A DNA stretch of 49,258 nt from Pseudooceanicola algae (GTDB lineage: Bacteria; Pseudomonadota; Alphaproteobacteria; Rhodobacterales; Rhodobacteraceae), in NCBI RefSeq assembly GCF_003590145.2, contig NZ_CP060439.1, forward strand, positions 1 to 49,258, given 5' to 3'. Within the stretch, counting starts at the first letter, position 1. Every line of letters starts with the position of its first letter. The position numbers and the translations under genes were made by a program. This document shows positions 17,634 through 26,822 of the stretch, in pieces. The notes under the pieces are model-generated. The model did no database searches, was not told the DNA's origin, and was given only the letters and a program-made list of their open reading frames with translations.

Positions 17634-18100
17634 AGCACGCTCCCCCAATGCTGGACGCGGCCGTCGCTTTCCGTGGCCAGGTGTTCCCACTGGGTCAGGA
17701 CCACATGGCAGAACTTCGGGGCCAGGCGGCCGCTCAGGGACATTTCCTGGGAATTGGCGATACTGTCGACCCAGATCGTGCGGGCCCCCATGACGCGCCC
17801 CCAGAGCAGGCAGAGCAGGCCCGGCGCGGCCCCGGTCGAGATCACCACATCGGGACGCAGGCGCCGGATCACGCCGAAGGTCTCGGCCAGGCCGGCAAGC
17901 ATCTTGAGCTTCTCGTTCTGGTTGTAGTCCTTAAGCGCGATGAACCGTTCGAAATCGTAGTTTTCGGCCTGGCCGGCATCGGTCGAGGCGAAGGTCACGT
18001 CACTGCCTTCGAAGGCGGGAGCCAGCTGCATCAGCTGCTGCCAGTGCCCCCCCGTCGAAGCGACGGCGAGGACACGCTTGCGTCGCGCGGAAGAGGCCAT
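17630..18100 (-). CDS. pssD: PssD-like glycosyltransferase subunit (Alg14-type, membrane/acceptor half)
   Basis: The 156-residue product has the Alg14/PssD pattern. The N-terminal VLAVASTGGHWQQLMQL is followed by a central RRLRPDVVISTGAAPGLLCL with a hydrophobic stretch, then TIWVDSIANSQEMSLSGRLAP. In split GT-B enzymes this half binds the lipid acceptor and recruits the PssE/Alg13 half. The ATG at 18100 overlaps the ugd stop as TGATG; a TTG three bases earlier is an alternative. The order ugd, pssD, pssE with tight overlaps argues for a coupled glucuronosyltransferase module. The sugar is inferred from that context. Confidence 0.85.
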   Translation of the reverse strand: MASSARRKRVLAVASTGGHWQQLMQLAPAFEGSDVTFASTDAGQAENYDFERFIALKDYNQNEKLKMLAGLAETFGVIRRLRPDVVISTGAAPGLLCLLWGRVMGARTIWVDSIANSQEMSLSGRLAPKFCHVVLTQWEHLATESDGRVQHWGSVL

Positions 18101-19266
18101 CAATCAGCCCCGAACAGGTCTCGGGTGAAGACCTTGTCGGGAATGTCTTCCAGGTCAGCCGTCAGCCGGTTGGCAACGACGACATCCGCAGCGTCCTTGA
18201 ACGCCGCAAGGTCACGTTCGACCCGCGAGTTGAAGAAGCTGTCGTCCTTCAGGGAGGGCTCATAGATGATGACCTCGATCCCCTTGGCCTTGAGACGCTT
18301 CATGATGCCCTGGATCGAGCTCTGGCGGAAGTTGTCCGATCCGGCCTTCATGACCAGGCGGTAGATCCCGACGACCTTGGGCATGGTATCCAGGATCCGC
18401 GCCGCCAGGAAATCCTTGCGGGTCGTGTTGGCATCCACGATCGCGCGGATCATGTTCTGCGGCACTTCCGAGTAGTTGGCCAGAAGCTGCTTGGTATCCT
18501 TGGGCAGGCAATAGCCGCCGTAGCCGAAGGAGGGGTTGTTGTAATGGCTGCCGATCCGCGGGTCGAGGCCAACACCGTCGATGATCTGGCGCGCATTCAT
18601 GCCATGGGCCATCGCATAGCTATCGAGCTCGTTGAAATACGCCACCCGCATCGCGAGGTAGGTATTGGAGAACAGCTTGATCGCCTCGGCTTCTTCGGGA
18701 TCGGTGAAGAGCATCGGCGCCTCGTCGATCAGCGCGCCTTCCAGCAGCATGTTCGCGAAGACCTCGGCCCGCTCGGACTTTTCGCCGACGATGATCCGCG
18801 AGGGATGCAGGTTGTCGTAAAGCGCCTTGCCCTCGCGCAGGAACTCGGGGCTGAAGATCACGCGGTCGGTGTCGTATTCTTGGCGGACCCGGGTCACGAA
18901 GCCCACGGGAACCGTGGACTTCACCACGATGACAGCCTTGTCGCTGACCGAGAGCACGTCCTTGATCACCGCTTCGACCGAAGATGTGTCGAAGAAATTC
19001 GAGACCTCGTCGTAGTTGGTAGGCGTCGCGATGATGACGTAATCGGCATCGGCGAAAGCCGCCTTGCCGTCCAGCGTTGCCGTCAGGTTCAGCTCACGCG
19101 TCGCGAGGTATTCTTCGAGCTCCTTGTCTTCGATCGGGCTCTTGCCCTCATTGACGAGCGCCACGCGATCTTCGCTGATATCGACAGCGGTAACCTCATG
19201 CTTCTGCGCCAGAAGTACGGAGTTGGACAGCCCCACGTAACCAAGACCTGCGACAGCAATTTTCAT
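18100..19266 (-). CDS. ugd: UDP-glucose 6-dehydrogenase
   Basis: The 388-residue enzyme oxidises UDP-glucose to UDP-glucuronate with two NAD+. It has an N-terminal Rossmann motif (AGLGYVGL, residues 6-13), IIATPTN at about 78-84, KSTVPVGF at 116-123, [12 protein letters not shown], and the catalytic loop [15 protein letters not shown] with Cys253. This length is that of the short bacterial class, as in Wzc-linked capsule loci. It heads a three-gene minus-strand unit with pssD and pssE. It provides the acidic precursor that pssD/E probably uses. In some capsule systems BY-kinases phosphorylate Ugd, and two such kinases are encoded in this window. The 256-bp upstream gap is shared with a divergent gene. 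Confidence 0.95.
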   Translation of the reverse strand: MKIAVAGLGYVGLSNSVLLAQKHEVTAVDISEDRVALVNEGKSPIEDKELEEYLATRELNLTATLDGKAAFADADYVIIATPTNYDEVSNFFDTSSVEAVIKDVLSVSDKAVIVVKSTVPVGFVTRVRQEYDTDRVIFSPEFLREGKALYDNLHPSRIIVGEKSERAEVFANMLLEGALIDEAPMLFTDPEEAEAIKLFSNTYLAMRVAYFNELDSYAMAHGMNARQIIDGVGLDPRIGSHYNNPSFGYGGYCLPKDTKQLLANYSEVPQNMIRAIVDANTTRKDFLAARILDTMPKVVGIYRLVMKAGSDNFRQSSIQGIMKRLKAKGIEVIIYEPSLKDDSFFNSRVERDLAAFKDAADVVVANRLTADLEDIPDKVFTRDLFGAD

Positions 19267-19522
19267 TACGAATACAATCTCTTGCTAGTTTTAAAATAGG
19301 CGGTATGGAGGATTTTTAGCCAATAGCTACGGGATAAGACCTCCGCTGGACGGGAACAAGCCAGAAATTCCCATTAAGAGCAAGTAAACCTCGCTTTCAC
19401 AGCCAAAAGCTTATCCGAGCAGCAGCTTCCTGCCGCGAGCGACATGTTCCCGCCGAGAGCCTTTGTTTCAGCCCGGGAATCGGGATAGCTGATACGGGAA
19501 TATTCCGGCAGATGGGAAGAAG

Positions 19523-22510
19523 ATGGTCACCAGGCGCAGCTTTCTGGCCGGTGGCGCGGCCGGACTTGGGGGGGCAGGGCTGACTGGCAGCCCCGGCCTC
19601 GCGGCGGAGCAGGAGGGCGAAACCTTCCTGCGCGAATACCGCTTTGCCTTCGCGGCGGCTTCCTTGCTGGCCGGTAAGGCCGGCGCGATCCCGCCCCGGG
19701 CCCGGCTGAGCCTGCGGGACGGGGTGACCGGCGCGGCCAGCACGGTCTATGCAGATGGCCTTATGAGCCAGGTGCGCGACACTCCGATGATCGCCGATGA
19801 CACGGGCGACCTTGGTCTGTGTTGCCTGGCGGACGGGCTTTACGACATCGTGCTCGAGGATGCGGCGGGGGAGCAGGTTCTGGCCCGGCGGCGCCTCGGC
19901 ATACGCACGGCCTTTCGCCATGAAAGCGCAGGCAGTTTCCAGTCTCTCGCGGACCTTCTGGAAGACCGCAGCCTGGGTTATCAGGCTGACGCCACGCCCG
20001 TGGACCCGGCCTATCGGCAGGCCTGGCCCGGGGCCGTTGTACAGGTAGCCCAGGGCGGGTTCAGCTATGTCATCCTGCCCCCCGAAGGCGGGGGCGCGGC
20101 CCACCTGGTCACCGTCGGCGGCGTGCGGATGCAGGTACAGCCCGACCCGCGCGGACGCTATCCCCTGGCCGCCTTTCCGGGAGATGCCGATACCGCGTTG
20201 TCGCTGGCCCTGGAAAGCGGTCCCGTGCTGCTCGAAGAAGGCCATAACTACCGTTTGAGCCGGGGCATCACGCTGCGGGACCGCCCGGTCACGATCATCG
20301 GCAACGGAGCCCGGCTGCTGCGTACCGCCGGGGCCGAGAACCGCCCGGTGCTCGATATCTCCTTTTCCCTGTCCGATCCTGTGCCGGTGCGGGACCTGAC
20401 CCGCACCCGGCTCTGGGCCGGCCATCCCGTCACGCGGCTCACCTCGGGAAAAAATTTCACCTCCGGAGACCGGCTGGACATCCTTGGCCAGAGCTACCGT
20501 TTTACAGAAGAGGCACAGGCGAAAGGGACGGCCGGAACCCCGGGCGCAAATCCGGACCGCACGCTCCGGGGTGGGCCAGATCGGGACAGGCTGGTTCCTC
20601 TGGCCCCTTCCCTGCCCGAGACGCTGGACAACCTGGCCGAGGCACTGAAAGCTGGCGGCCAGGGCCGGGTGCATGCGACGCGCGAAGGGGACGACGCCCT
20701 GGATGTCACCGCCTGGGAGGAGGTCGTTTCGGACGGGGCCTGGCAGTTCGACAGCACCGCCCCTGCCGCCGAATGGAAGCGACAGTTCTCGCCCACGACC
20801 GGCAGCCGGATCACGCTGGACCCCCGGGACGTCACCGCCCTGGGGCTGCAGGTGGGTGATGTCGTCAAGATCGTCTCGGATGATCCGATCCCCTGGTCCC
20901 AGGCCAAGAACAGGGAATACGTGGGCGAAACCTTCCGCATCGATGCGCTGGAGGATGGCCGGCACCTGTTCTCGTCCCAGCCGCTGGCGATGCATGCCCA
21001 TTTGCGCAGCAACCCGCGCCTTGTCCGGCTGACCGACCAGCCGGTGCTGATCGAGGACCTGGAAATCTCGGATGCGCCGGAGTTCGATCCGCAGATCAAC
21101 AGCCCGCACATCTTGCTGACCGGTGCGGTCCGGCCACGGCTGCGCAATGTCGGAACGCAGATGGGGGCCGCAGGACACCTGGAACTGCTGAGCTGCTACA
21201 AGGCCCGGACCGAGGGCGTTTACGGGGCCAACCTGCGCACCTCGACCGCCAAGCGGTACAATGCCTTTGGCTATGTGCTGATCGAATACGCCTGCACCGG
21301 CGGGGTCCATACCGGCCTTTACGGGGCGCGGTGCCGTCATGTCTACACGACCGGTGCACGGGGCCTTCGGGACCTGCCGGGAACCGATCTGACCCGCTAC
21401 GGGGGCGTGATCGGCGCCGAAGTCGAAGGCGTCGGGGACGACTGCGAACATTACGCCTTTGACACCCATCCCGACGCCCTGGGCTGCCGGTTCGACGTGA
21501 AGGTCCGCCCCGGCTATCGCGGTATGTTGGCCTCGCTCTTCGGGGTGCAGCTGCGCGGGCAGGATCATGTGCTGAGGGCGGATGTCACCGCCCAATCCTG
21601 CCTGACGGTCGGTGTCTACGGCACGGGCACCGGCGGACACCAGATCAAGATGACCTTCCGGCGCCCCGACAATGGCGCGGGCGAGAAGACGCCCGTGCTG
21701 CGCTTCACCAGCACCTCGACGGACCGGGCCAGCTGCCGGTTGTCCCTGGAAGCCCAGGTCGAGGGGTATGCGGGGTCCCTGATGCATGTCGACGGGGTCG
21801 ATCTGGTCTGTCCCGACCTCACCCTGTCCTATGCCCCGACAGAGGATGCCAGGGCCGCCGCCCTCTTCTATCCGCAGAACTGTCGGATCGAATGCGCTGC
21901 GCTTGACTGGGACATGGCCGGCACCCGGGCCCATCTGCCACGTCTCGTGCGGCAGATGGGCCCGGACGGCCGGGTGATCATCGACCGGGCCCGGATCCGC
22001 AATGCCCCGCGTTTCCTGATCGGGGACCTGGGGAACGAGCCCGGCGCCGAGGTCCGGATCGCGGACCTGCTGAGCGAGGATGACATCTACATCGGGCCGC
22101 AGTCCGAGGGGTTCGACCTGTTCGTCAATCGCGTTCCCGGCTCTCGCGGCGGCGCGGCGGTCCGGCGGCTGACCGACCGATCTCCGGCCCCCGGCTTCCT
22201 GACATTCCTCTCCCGGACGGCCACGCGGGCCGAATTCTTCTGGCAGGGACGGCTGGACCCGGTCATCCATCTGGTCGCCTGGAACCTCACGGGGCAGGAG
22301 GTCAGGATAAGCGCCCTCAGCCCCCCCGCCTTTGACGGGCAGAAGCTGCAGGTCACCCTGCCCTTGACTCCACCGCCCGACACGACTGCGAAAAAGCCCG
22401 TTGCCGGCTATCTCTTGCAATCCGGGCAGTCCCTGTCCCCGGAGACCGGGTTGGCGCCGGGGCAAGGCCTGACCCTGATCGGGTACCATGGCAGCTGGCT
22501 TCCCGGCTGA
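19523..22510 (+). CDS. Tat-exported right-handed beta-helix protein, possible polysaccharide depolymerase
   Basis: The 995-residue product begins MVTRRSFLAGGAAGLGGAG, a twin-arginine signal, with likely cleavage after GLAA near residue 28. A family-specific N-domain (to about 190) is followed by a long region of short strand-turn repeats as in beta-helix tailspikes and lyases. The best-conserved stretch with the 44765-47317 paralogue is about residues 545-690: RYNAFGYV, CTGG-HT, CRHVYTTGARG, DCEHYAFDTH and GMLASLFGVQLRG. The His/Asp cluster could be an active site. It stands alone on the plus strand, divergent from ugd, and is followed by a 703-bp gap. Binding to or cleaving the locus polymer is inference; no known lyase family is confidently assigned. 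Confidence 0.8.
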   Translation: MVTRRSFLAGGAAGLGGAGLTGSPGLAAEQEGETFLREYRFAFAAASLLAGKAGAIPPRARLSLRDGVTGAASTVYADGLMSQVRDTPMIADDTGDLGLCCLADGLYDIVLEDAAGEQVLARRRLGIRTAFRHESAGSFQSLADLLEDRSLGYQADATPVDPAYRQAWPGAVVQVAQGGFSYVILPPEGGGAAHLVTVGGVRMQVQPDPRGRYPLAAFPGDADTALSLALESGPVLLEEGHNYRLSRGITLRDRPVTIIGNGARLLRTAGAENRPVLDISFSLSDPVPVRDLTRTRLWAGHPVTRLTSGKNFTSGDRLDILGQSYRFTEEAQAKGTAGTPGANPDRTLRGGPDRDRLVPLAPSLPETLDNLAEALKAGGQGRVHATREGDDALDVTAWEEVVSDGAWQFDSTAPAAEWKRQFSPTTGSRITLDPRDVTALGLQVGDVVKIVSDDPIPWSQAKNREYVGETFRIDALEDGRHLFSSQPLAMHAHLRSNPRLVRLTDQPVLIEDLEISDAPEFDPQINSPHILLTGAVRPRLRNVGTQMGAAGHLELLSCYKARTEGVYGANLRTSTAKRYNAFGYVLIEYACTGGVHTGLYGARCRHVYTTGARGLRDLPGTDLTRYGGVIGAEVEGVGDDCEHYAFDTHPDALGCRFDVKVRPGYRGMLASLFGVQLRGQDHVLRADVTAQSCLTVGVYGTGTGGHQIKMTFRRPDNGAGEKTPVLRFTSTSTDRASCRLSLEAQVEGYAGSLMHVDGVDLVCPDLTLSYAPTEDARAAALFYPQNCRIECAALDWDMAGTRAHLPRLVRQMGPDGRVIIDRARIRNAPRFLIGDLGNEPGAEVRIADLLSEDDIYIGPQSEGFDLFVNRVPGSRGGAAVRRLTDRSPAPGFLTFLSRTATRAEFFWQGRLDPVIHLVAWNLTGQEVRISALSPPAFDGQKLQVTLPLTPPPDTTAKKPVAGYLLQSGQSLSPETGLAPGQGLTLIGYHGSWLPG

Positions 22511-23213
22511 CCGGCGGAGGGGAGTGCCCTACCTGCATTTTCTGGACTGCCGGGCGCGACGTCGGGACAAAGCAGGGAACTCCGGCATCATCTCTGATCC
22601 TGCCTGAGGTTTCGTTCAGGCAATTCAGGTAGTCCTCGACTTCGCTGAAGTAGCGTTGAAATTCTCCCCGAACCTCTGCATCGAAAAAACCAGCATCAAG
22701 GAGATGTCCAGCCGCGCGCGCGCCGAAACCGACCATGGCTGGGATTTTTTGCCTGCTTATCCTCGACGAGGATCGGAGACATTCAACCGCAAGTCACCCG
22801 CGCTCCGGGGCAAGGCGGCTGTCCAGCTGGAAACCCCAACGGGTGAGGGGACCGTGACCGAACGCAAGCACCGGTTCAGGGAGCATTGCGTACCAGAACC
22901 GCAGGAGAAGCTGCACAAGTCGCGCCGAGGATCCAGGAGTGGCGGTACAAGGTGCCCAAAGACCCGTCCAGCGCGACAACCAGCGAGGTCTGTCGGCTCC
23001 CGCCACCTCTCCTGATCGCGGCGGTATAGTTGCCATAATCGACCCCTAACCGCCGCATTCTTCCCTGTTTCAATGCGTCCAATAACATTGCATTATCGGT
23101 GCTTCCGGTGAACGCCGGTTTGCTGCCATGACAGTCGCCCGCCTTGGGTGAAACAATGCCATGGCAGCCTGCAGCAGAGGCCTCCGTGCTTGGCGGTTAC
23201 GCGAAATCTTCGC
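22511..23213. other. Gene-poor interval between the beta-helix gene and manC
   Basis: This stretch of about 700 bp has only short open frames on both strands, none recognised and none with a convincing ribosome-binding site. Parts are less GC-rich than the flanking genes. It may be decayed DNA. No hairpin terminator after the beta-helix gene was evident. Confidence 0.5.
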
Positions 23214-24656
23214 TCAGCCCCGCGCGTAGATATCCTCGTAGCGGATGATATCATCCTCTCCCAGGTAAGCGCCGGTCTGGATCTCGATCAGTACCATGGG
23301 CACCCGTCCCGGATTTTCCAGTCGGTGGCGGGCGCCGCAGGGAATGTAGATCGACTGGTTCTCGGTCATTAATGTAACCGTGTCGTCCAGGGTGACCCGC
23401 GCCGTGCCCGAGACCACGACCCAATGTTCCGAACGGTGAAAATGGCTTTGCAGCGACAGCACGCCGCCGGGATGCACGACGATGCGTTTCACCTGGAAAC
23501 GCGTGCCATCGGCCAGCCGTTCGAACCAGCCCCAGGGTCGGTGTTCCTTGGGAAAGCTGGTCGCCTGGCGCGCGCCCTTTTCCTTGAGCAGCGCGACGGC
23601 CGTCTTGACCTCCTGGGCGCGGGACATGTCCGCCACCAGAACGGCATCCCCGGTCGCCACGGCCAGGATATTGTCCAGCCCGATCCCGACGACCTCGACC
23701 TGGTCGTTCTCGGAGCGCAGCAACGTGTTGCGGCAATCGATCGCCGTCGCCTCGCCGGAGGTCGCGACGCCCTCCGCATCCGGGGCGCTGGCCTGCCAGA
23801 CGGCATCCCAGCCGCCGAGATCCGACCAGCCCCCGGTGAAGGGCACGACCGACAGGTTTGCGGCCTTTTCCATGACCGCGTAATCGATCGAGACATCTTC
23901 GGCCTGCTGCCAGGGCTCGGGGGCCAGGCGCAGGAATCCGAGGTCGGTCTTCGCCTCCTCGACAGCCGCCCGGACCGGGGCCATCAGTTGCGGCGCGAAG
24001 GCGTCGAAGGCGGCAATCGCATCTCCGGCGCGCAGCAGGAAGATCCCGGCGTTCCAGAGATAGTTCCCCGCCGCGACCATTTCCGCGGCCCGGTCGGCAT
24101 CAGGTTTCTCGACGAAGCGCGACAGGGCCAGAGGCGCACCGCTGGCGTCGAGCGGCCCGGACAGTTCGAGGTACCCATAGCCGGTCTCGGGGCGGGTCGG
24201 GACGATTCCGAAGGTGACCATGTCCCCTGCCCTGACGGCGGAAAGGCCGCGCGCCACCGCGGCGCGGAAGGCGGGGATGTCGGGAACCACGTGATCGGAA
24301 GGCGCGACCAGCAGGATCGCCTCGGGGTCCGTGGCGGCCAGCCGCAGGGCCGCGGCCAGGATCGCCGGGGCGGTGTTGCGGCCTTCCGGTTCGATCAGGA
24401 TCTCCCCCGGATCGATACCCGCCTCGGCCAGTTGCTCGGTCACGATAAAGCGGAAGTCGGAATTGGTCAGCACCATGGGCGCGGTAAAGACCAGGTCCTC
24501 GTCACCGCCGGAAAATCGCCGGGCCGAGGCCTGAAAGAGGGTCTCGGTCCCGGTCATGGGCACGAACTGCTTGGGATAGCTTTTCCGGGACAGTGGCCAA
24601 AGCCGCGTTCCCGAGCCGCCACAGAGCAAGACGGGGGTAATCGTCGTAGGTGCCAT
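23214..24656 (-). CDS. manC: Mannose-1-phosphate guanylyltransferase / mannose-6-phosphate isomerase
   Basis: The 480-residue bifunctional-type enzyme makes GDP-mannose. The N-terminal nucleotidyltransferase domain carries LLCGGSGTRLWPLSRKSYPK (about residues 10-29), EPEGRNTAPA, APSDHV, GYGYLE, VEKP and FTGGWSDLGGW. The C-terminal cupin (about 365-480) has HRPWGWFE, QSHFHRSEHW and EIQTGAYLGEDDIIRYEDIY, the type II isomerase module. ATG 24656 places the family start correctly; an in-frame upstream ATG would add an unusual leader. It supplies Gmd and Fcl, encoded at 34619-36686. It is monocistronic, with a 222-bp gap to the next minus-strand gene. No phosphomannomutase gene lies in the window. 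Confidence 0.95.
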   Translation of the reverse strand: MAPTTITPVLLCGGSGTRLWPLSRKSYPKQFVPMTGTETLFQASARRFSGGDEDLVFTAPMVLTNSDFRFIVTEQLAEAGIDPGEILIEPEGRNTAPAILAAALRLAATDPEAILLVAPSDHVVPDIPAFRAAVARGLSAVRAGDMVTFGIVPTRPETGYGYLELSGPLDASGAPLALSRFVEKPDADRAAEMVAAGNYLWNAGIFLLRAGDAIAAFDAFAPQLMAPVRAAVEEAKTDLGFLRLAPEPWQQAEDVSIDYAVMEKAANLSVVPFTGGWSDLGGWDAVWQASAPDAEGVATSGEATAIDCRNTLLRSENDQVEVVGIGLDNILAVATGDAVLVADMSRAQEVKTAVALLKEKGARQATSFPKEHRPWGWFERLADGTRFQVKRIVVHPGGVLSLQSHFHRSEHWVVVSGTARVTLDDTVTLMTENQSIYIPCGARHRLENPGRVPMVLIEIQTGAYLGEDDIIRYEDIYARG

Positions 24657-24878
24657 CCTGTCGTTATCCTCTCGGATTAAAGTGCATTGCGGCAACTGTT
24701 AGCCAGTGCCTTTCCGATCTCAAGGCCCAATCCCGGCGCCGGACCTCGCAAGCCTGCGTGACGCGCTGTCCCGGGCAGGGGGCAGGATGCGCCGCGCCTT
24801 CCCCTATCTACCCGCAGGTTCCGCGATGCAACGCCACCTTCCGCCCGGCCTCACGGAAAACCGCCGCCAGGCATTTCC

Positions 24879-25208
24879 CTATGGCGGCTCGTATCCTGCC
24901 ATGGCGACATCCTGCAGGGGCTGCCATTCGGGGTGGCGCTGAAAGAAATCCGGATCCCGCAGGGCAAAGGTCCATAGCCCGGTGACCCGGCCATCGGCAT
25001 GGACCCGCGTCGGGAACCCCAGGAAGAGACCGCCGACCTGTTTGCCAAGGCACTTCCAGACCCGCCCCTGCCCCGGCAGGGCCACCCCGTCATGCCCGCC
25101 GGGGTAGCGCGCGCCCGGCGACAGCCATATCAGGCAAGGGGTGCCCTCGAGTGTCTCTTCTTCGGTCATTATATAGACCGGCTGGTGATAGAAGTTGGTG
25201 ATGGCCAT
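24879..25208 (-). CDS. Small conserved-looking protein of unknown function, 109 residues
   Basis: The gene is not recognised. It starts at ATG 25208 behind an excellent ribosome-binding site (AGGAGG, seven bases upstream); the longer frame that overlaps repA is spurious. The product (MAITNFYHQPVYIMTEEETL, LIWLSPGARYPGG, TGLWTFALRDPDFFQ) is aromatic-rich and soluble-looking, without signal or membrane segment. It lies between manC and repA on the same strand as both. A parS-like palindrome sits 18 bp upstream of its start, so partition-complex binding could affect its expression. A replicon-maintenance role is possible but unsupported. Confidence 0.65.
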   Translation of the reverse strand: MAITNFYHQPVYIMTEEETLEGTPCLIWLSPGARYPGGHDGVALPGQGRVWKCLGKQVGGLFLGFPTRVHADGRVTGLWTFALRDPDFFQRHPEWQPLQDVAMAGYEPP

Positions 25209-25225
25209 GTGCGGCCTCCTGGAAA

Positions 25226-25243
25226 TGTTTCGCGCGCGAAACA
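25226..25243. promoter_or_regulatory. parS-like site 1
   Basis: Perfect 18-bp palindrome TGTTTCGCGCGCGAAACA, between repA and the small downstream gene. The TGTTTC/GAAACA arms are those of the canonical chromosomal parS, but the centre is GCGCGC in place of ACGT. The same core occurs twice more, beside and inside parB. Confidence 0.8.
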
Positions 25244-25288
25244 GCGCCATACTCGAACCACGCCCCAAACGGCCCCCGGTCGCCGCGA

Positions 25289-26320
25289 TCAGCCCGTGGC
25301 CTTCTTGCGCAGAAAGCCCAGAAAGGCCCTGTCGACCGACCGCAACCGGGGGCGACCCGAGCCGGCCCAGAAATCGCGCCATTCGGCCTCCAGCGCATAG
25401 ACATCCGCGCCGGGCATCAGGCGACGCGCCTCGTCCAGAGCTTCGGGTGACAGCGGCGGCGCCTCGGGGCCGGCTTCCACCACCTGGGCGCGGCGGGAAA
25501 AGCGAATGATATCCCCCGGCTCTTCCACCATCTCGTAATCCGGCAGATGGCCGCTTTCGATCATGTCGCGGATCATCTTGCGGAAGACCCGGCGCGGGCT
25601 GGCGCTGCCCGACTTCTTCAGCAACACCTCGACCGAGACGCGCCATTCGGGCTGCCGTCCGCAATGCTTGCGGGCCAGTTCATAAACCCGCCGTTCCAGA
25701 GGTTTGCGCAGGCGGAAATAATCGCGGCTGAGCGTCAGCACCGATTTCGACATCACCGCCCGGAACAGCCAGTCCGACAGCGTCACGGTGACGGAAACCA
25801 TGCGCCCGCCGCGGGTCTTCTTGACGATCTGCCAGGTCTCGATCAGGCCAAAACCGGTGGTGGCCTCCTGCTCTCCGGTGACGATATTGGTGGTGATCCT
25901 GGTGCCCGCCAGCCGTTCAAAGCTTTCCTTCAGGCGGCGATAGGCATCGCCGCTGGTCTCGCGGTTGGTGGCCACCAGCAGGTCATGGGCCCGCAGGGTC
26001 AGCGTGCGGCCGACCGCCCGGCCCGCGTTCACCGCCGCCATCAGCTGGCTGATGCAGAAGATCAGGATGTCCTTGTCGTGGATCGTCGCCAGGCCCTTGA
26101 CCGAAGGGGTAACCTCAACCTTGGTGCCACGATGTTCATAGGACAGGATGCGCCGGTCAGGCCGGGTCGACAGCGAAAAGACGGGATGTTCCATCGTCGC
26201 CATGTCATCCTTGGGGATGGCATCGAAGATGTCGCAAATGAAGAAATCCACCTGCCTGTGACGGTCCGGCAGAAGGGTAGGCCCCTGCCCTGTCCCGTCC
26301 GGAACACTGATCGCACTCAT
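25289..26320 (-). CDS. repA: RepA-type plasmid replication initiator
   Basis: The 343-residue protein matches the RepA replication initiator family of roseobacter and related plasmids. Features are DFFICDIFDAIPKDDMATME near residues 25-44, then SLSTRPDRRI, IFCISQLMAAVNAG, a winged-helix-like central part (AYRRLKESFERLAGTRITTN, SDWLFRAVMSK) and RRVYELARKHCGRQ. It should bind iterons at 26477-26538 and open the adjacent AT-rich stretch. It is divergent from parA, with a 502-bp shared region, the usual arrangement for this replicon type. ATG 26320 begins the family N-terminus. Copy number and compatibility group cannot be assigned without a phylogeny. Confidence 0.92.
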   Translation of the reverse strand: MSAISVPDGTGQGPTLLPDRHRQVDFFICDIFDAIPKDDMATMEHPVFSLSTRPDRRILSYEHRGTKVEVTPSVKGLATIHDKDILIFCISQLMAAVNAGRAVGRTLTLRAHDLLVATNRETSGDAYRRLKESFERLAGTRITTNIVTGEQEATTGFGLIETWQIVKKTRGGRMVSVTVTLSDWLFRAVMSKSVLTLSRDYFRLRKPLERRVYELARKHCGRQPEWRVSVEVLLKKSGSASPRRVFRKMIRDMIESGHLPDYEMVEEPGDIIRFSRRAQVVEAGPEAPPLSPEALDEARRLMPGADVYALEAEWRDFWAGSGRPRLRSVDRAFLGFLRKKATG

Positions 26321-26476
26321 GGCCTGCCCGCCTTGCTGCCCGTTTCGCCGCCTCTTTTCCGAGGCCCTGAACCCGGTCCGGATGCCCGCTGTGCCTGTTG
26401 CGGAACCCCGGCCTTTTTCGTGGTTTCATTGACGCTCACCCTAAGGCTGCGACACCCTCTGGTCCAGCTTTTCCAA

Positions 26477-26538
26477 CGGGGGTTCGGAATCGCTCTGTCG
26501 GGGGTTCAGAGTCACCCTATCGTGGGTTTGGAATCGCA
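26477..26538. other. Origin of replication: three 22-bp-spaced iterons
   Basis: Direct repeats start at 26477 (CGGGGGTTCGGAATCGCT), 26499 (CGGGGGTTCAGAGTCACC) and 26521 (CGTGGGTTTGGAATCGCA), exactly 22 bp apart, about two helical turns. They lie upstream of repA on the side facing parA. Iteron arrays of this spacing are typical of RepA-controlled origins. Confidence 0.8.
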
Positions 26539-26597
26539 AGCCGATCCTGAGATCGTCAAAAGCCCATCTGAAACAAGGAATTGCCCGAAAGCCTCTG

Positions 26598-26660
26598 ACT
26601 CCGTAACACTATAAATAACACAAATATAACTCTCATATTTTTTCGAGAGACATGAAATCT
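26598..26660. other. AT-rich putative DNA-unwinding region of the origin
   Basis: This stretch (cactataaataacacaaat, catattttttcg) is the most AT-rich part of the repA-parA interval and directly follows the iterons. It is the probable melting site. Assignment is by composition and position. Confidence 0.6.
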
Positions 26661-26723
26661 GCCGTCTTTCCCGGCTGGAACCCTCCGATTTTCATAGAAA
26701 ACCAGAAGGACATGCGTATTAGC

Positions 26724-26758
26724 GTTTCACGTGCTCTCTTTTGTGGTACATTCATGTA
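26724..26758. promoter_or_regulatory. Candidate parAB operator elements
   Basis: GTTTCACGTG (26724-26733) equals the left ten bases of the GTTTCACGTGAAAC core of chromosomal parS but lacks its right arm. Fourteen bases on lies a perfect TACAT-TC-ATGTA inverted repeat (26747-26758). Both are 65-100 bp upstream of parA, where autoregulatory binding would be expected. Low certainty. Confidence 0.35.
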
Positions 26759-26822
26759 AACAGAGCACTTATTATGGCCTCCCAAAACGGAACGGCCCGA
26801 CAAGAACTTTCCGGAGGCACGG

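Noticed and set aside
19397-22489. Minus-strand open frame of about 1030 codons
   Set aside because: It is antisense to the Tat-exported beta-helix gene, which has a signal peptide and a paralogue. The reverse frame has neither.
22511-23213. Possible gene fragments on the minus strand
   Set aside because: Short frames such as the one around 22736 have no recognised motif, no good ribosome-binding site, and run into the beta-helix gene.
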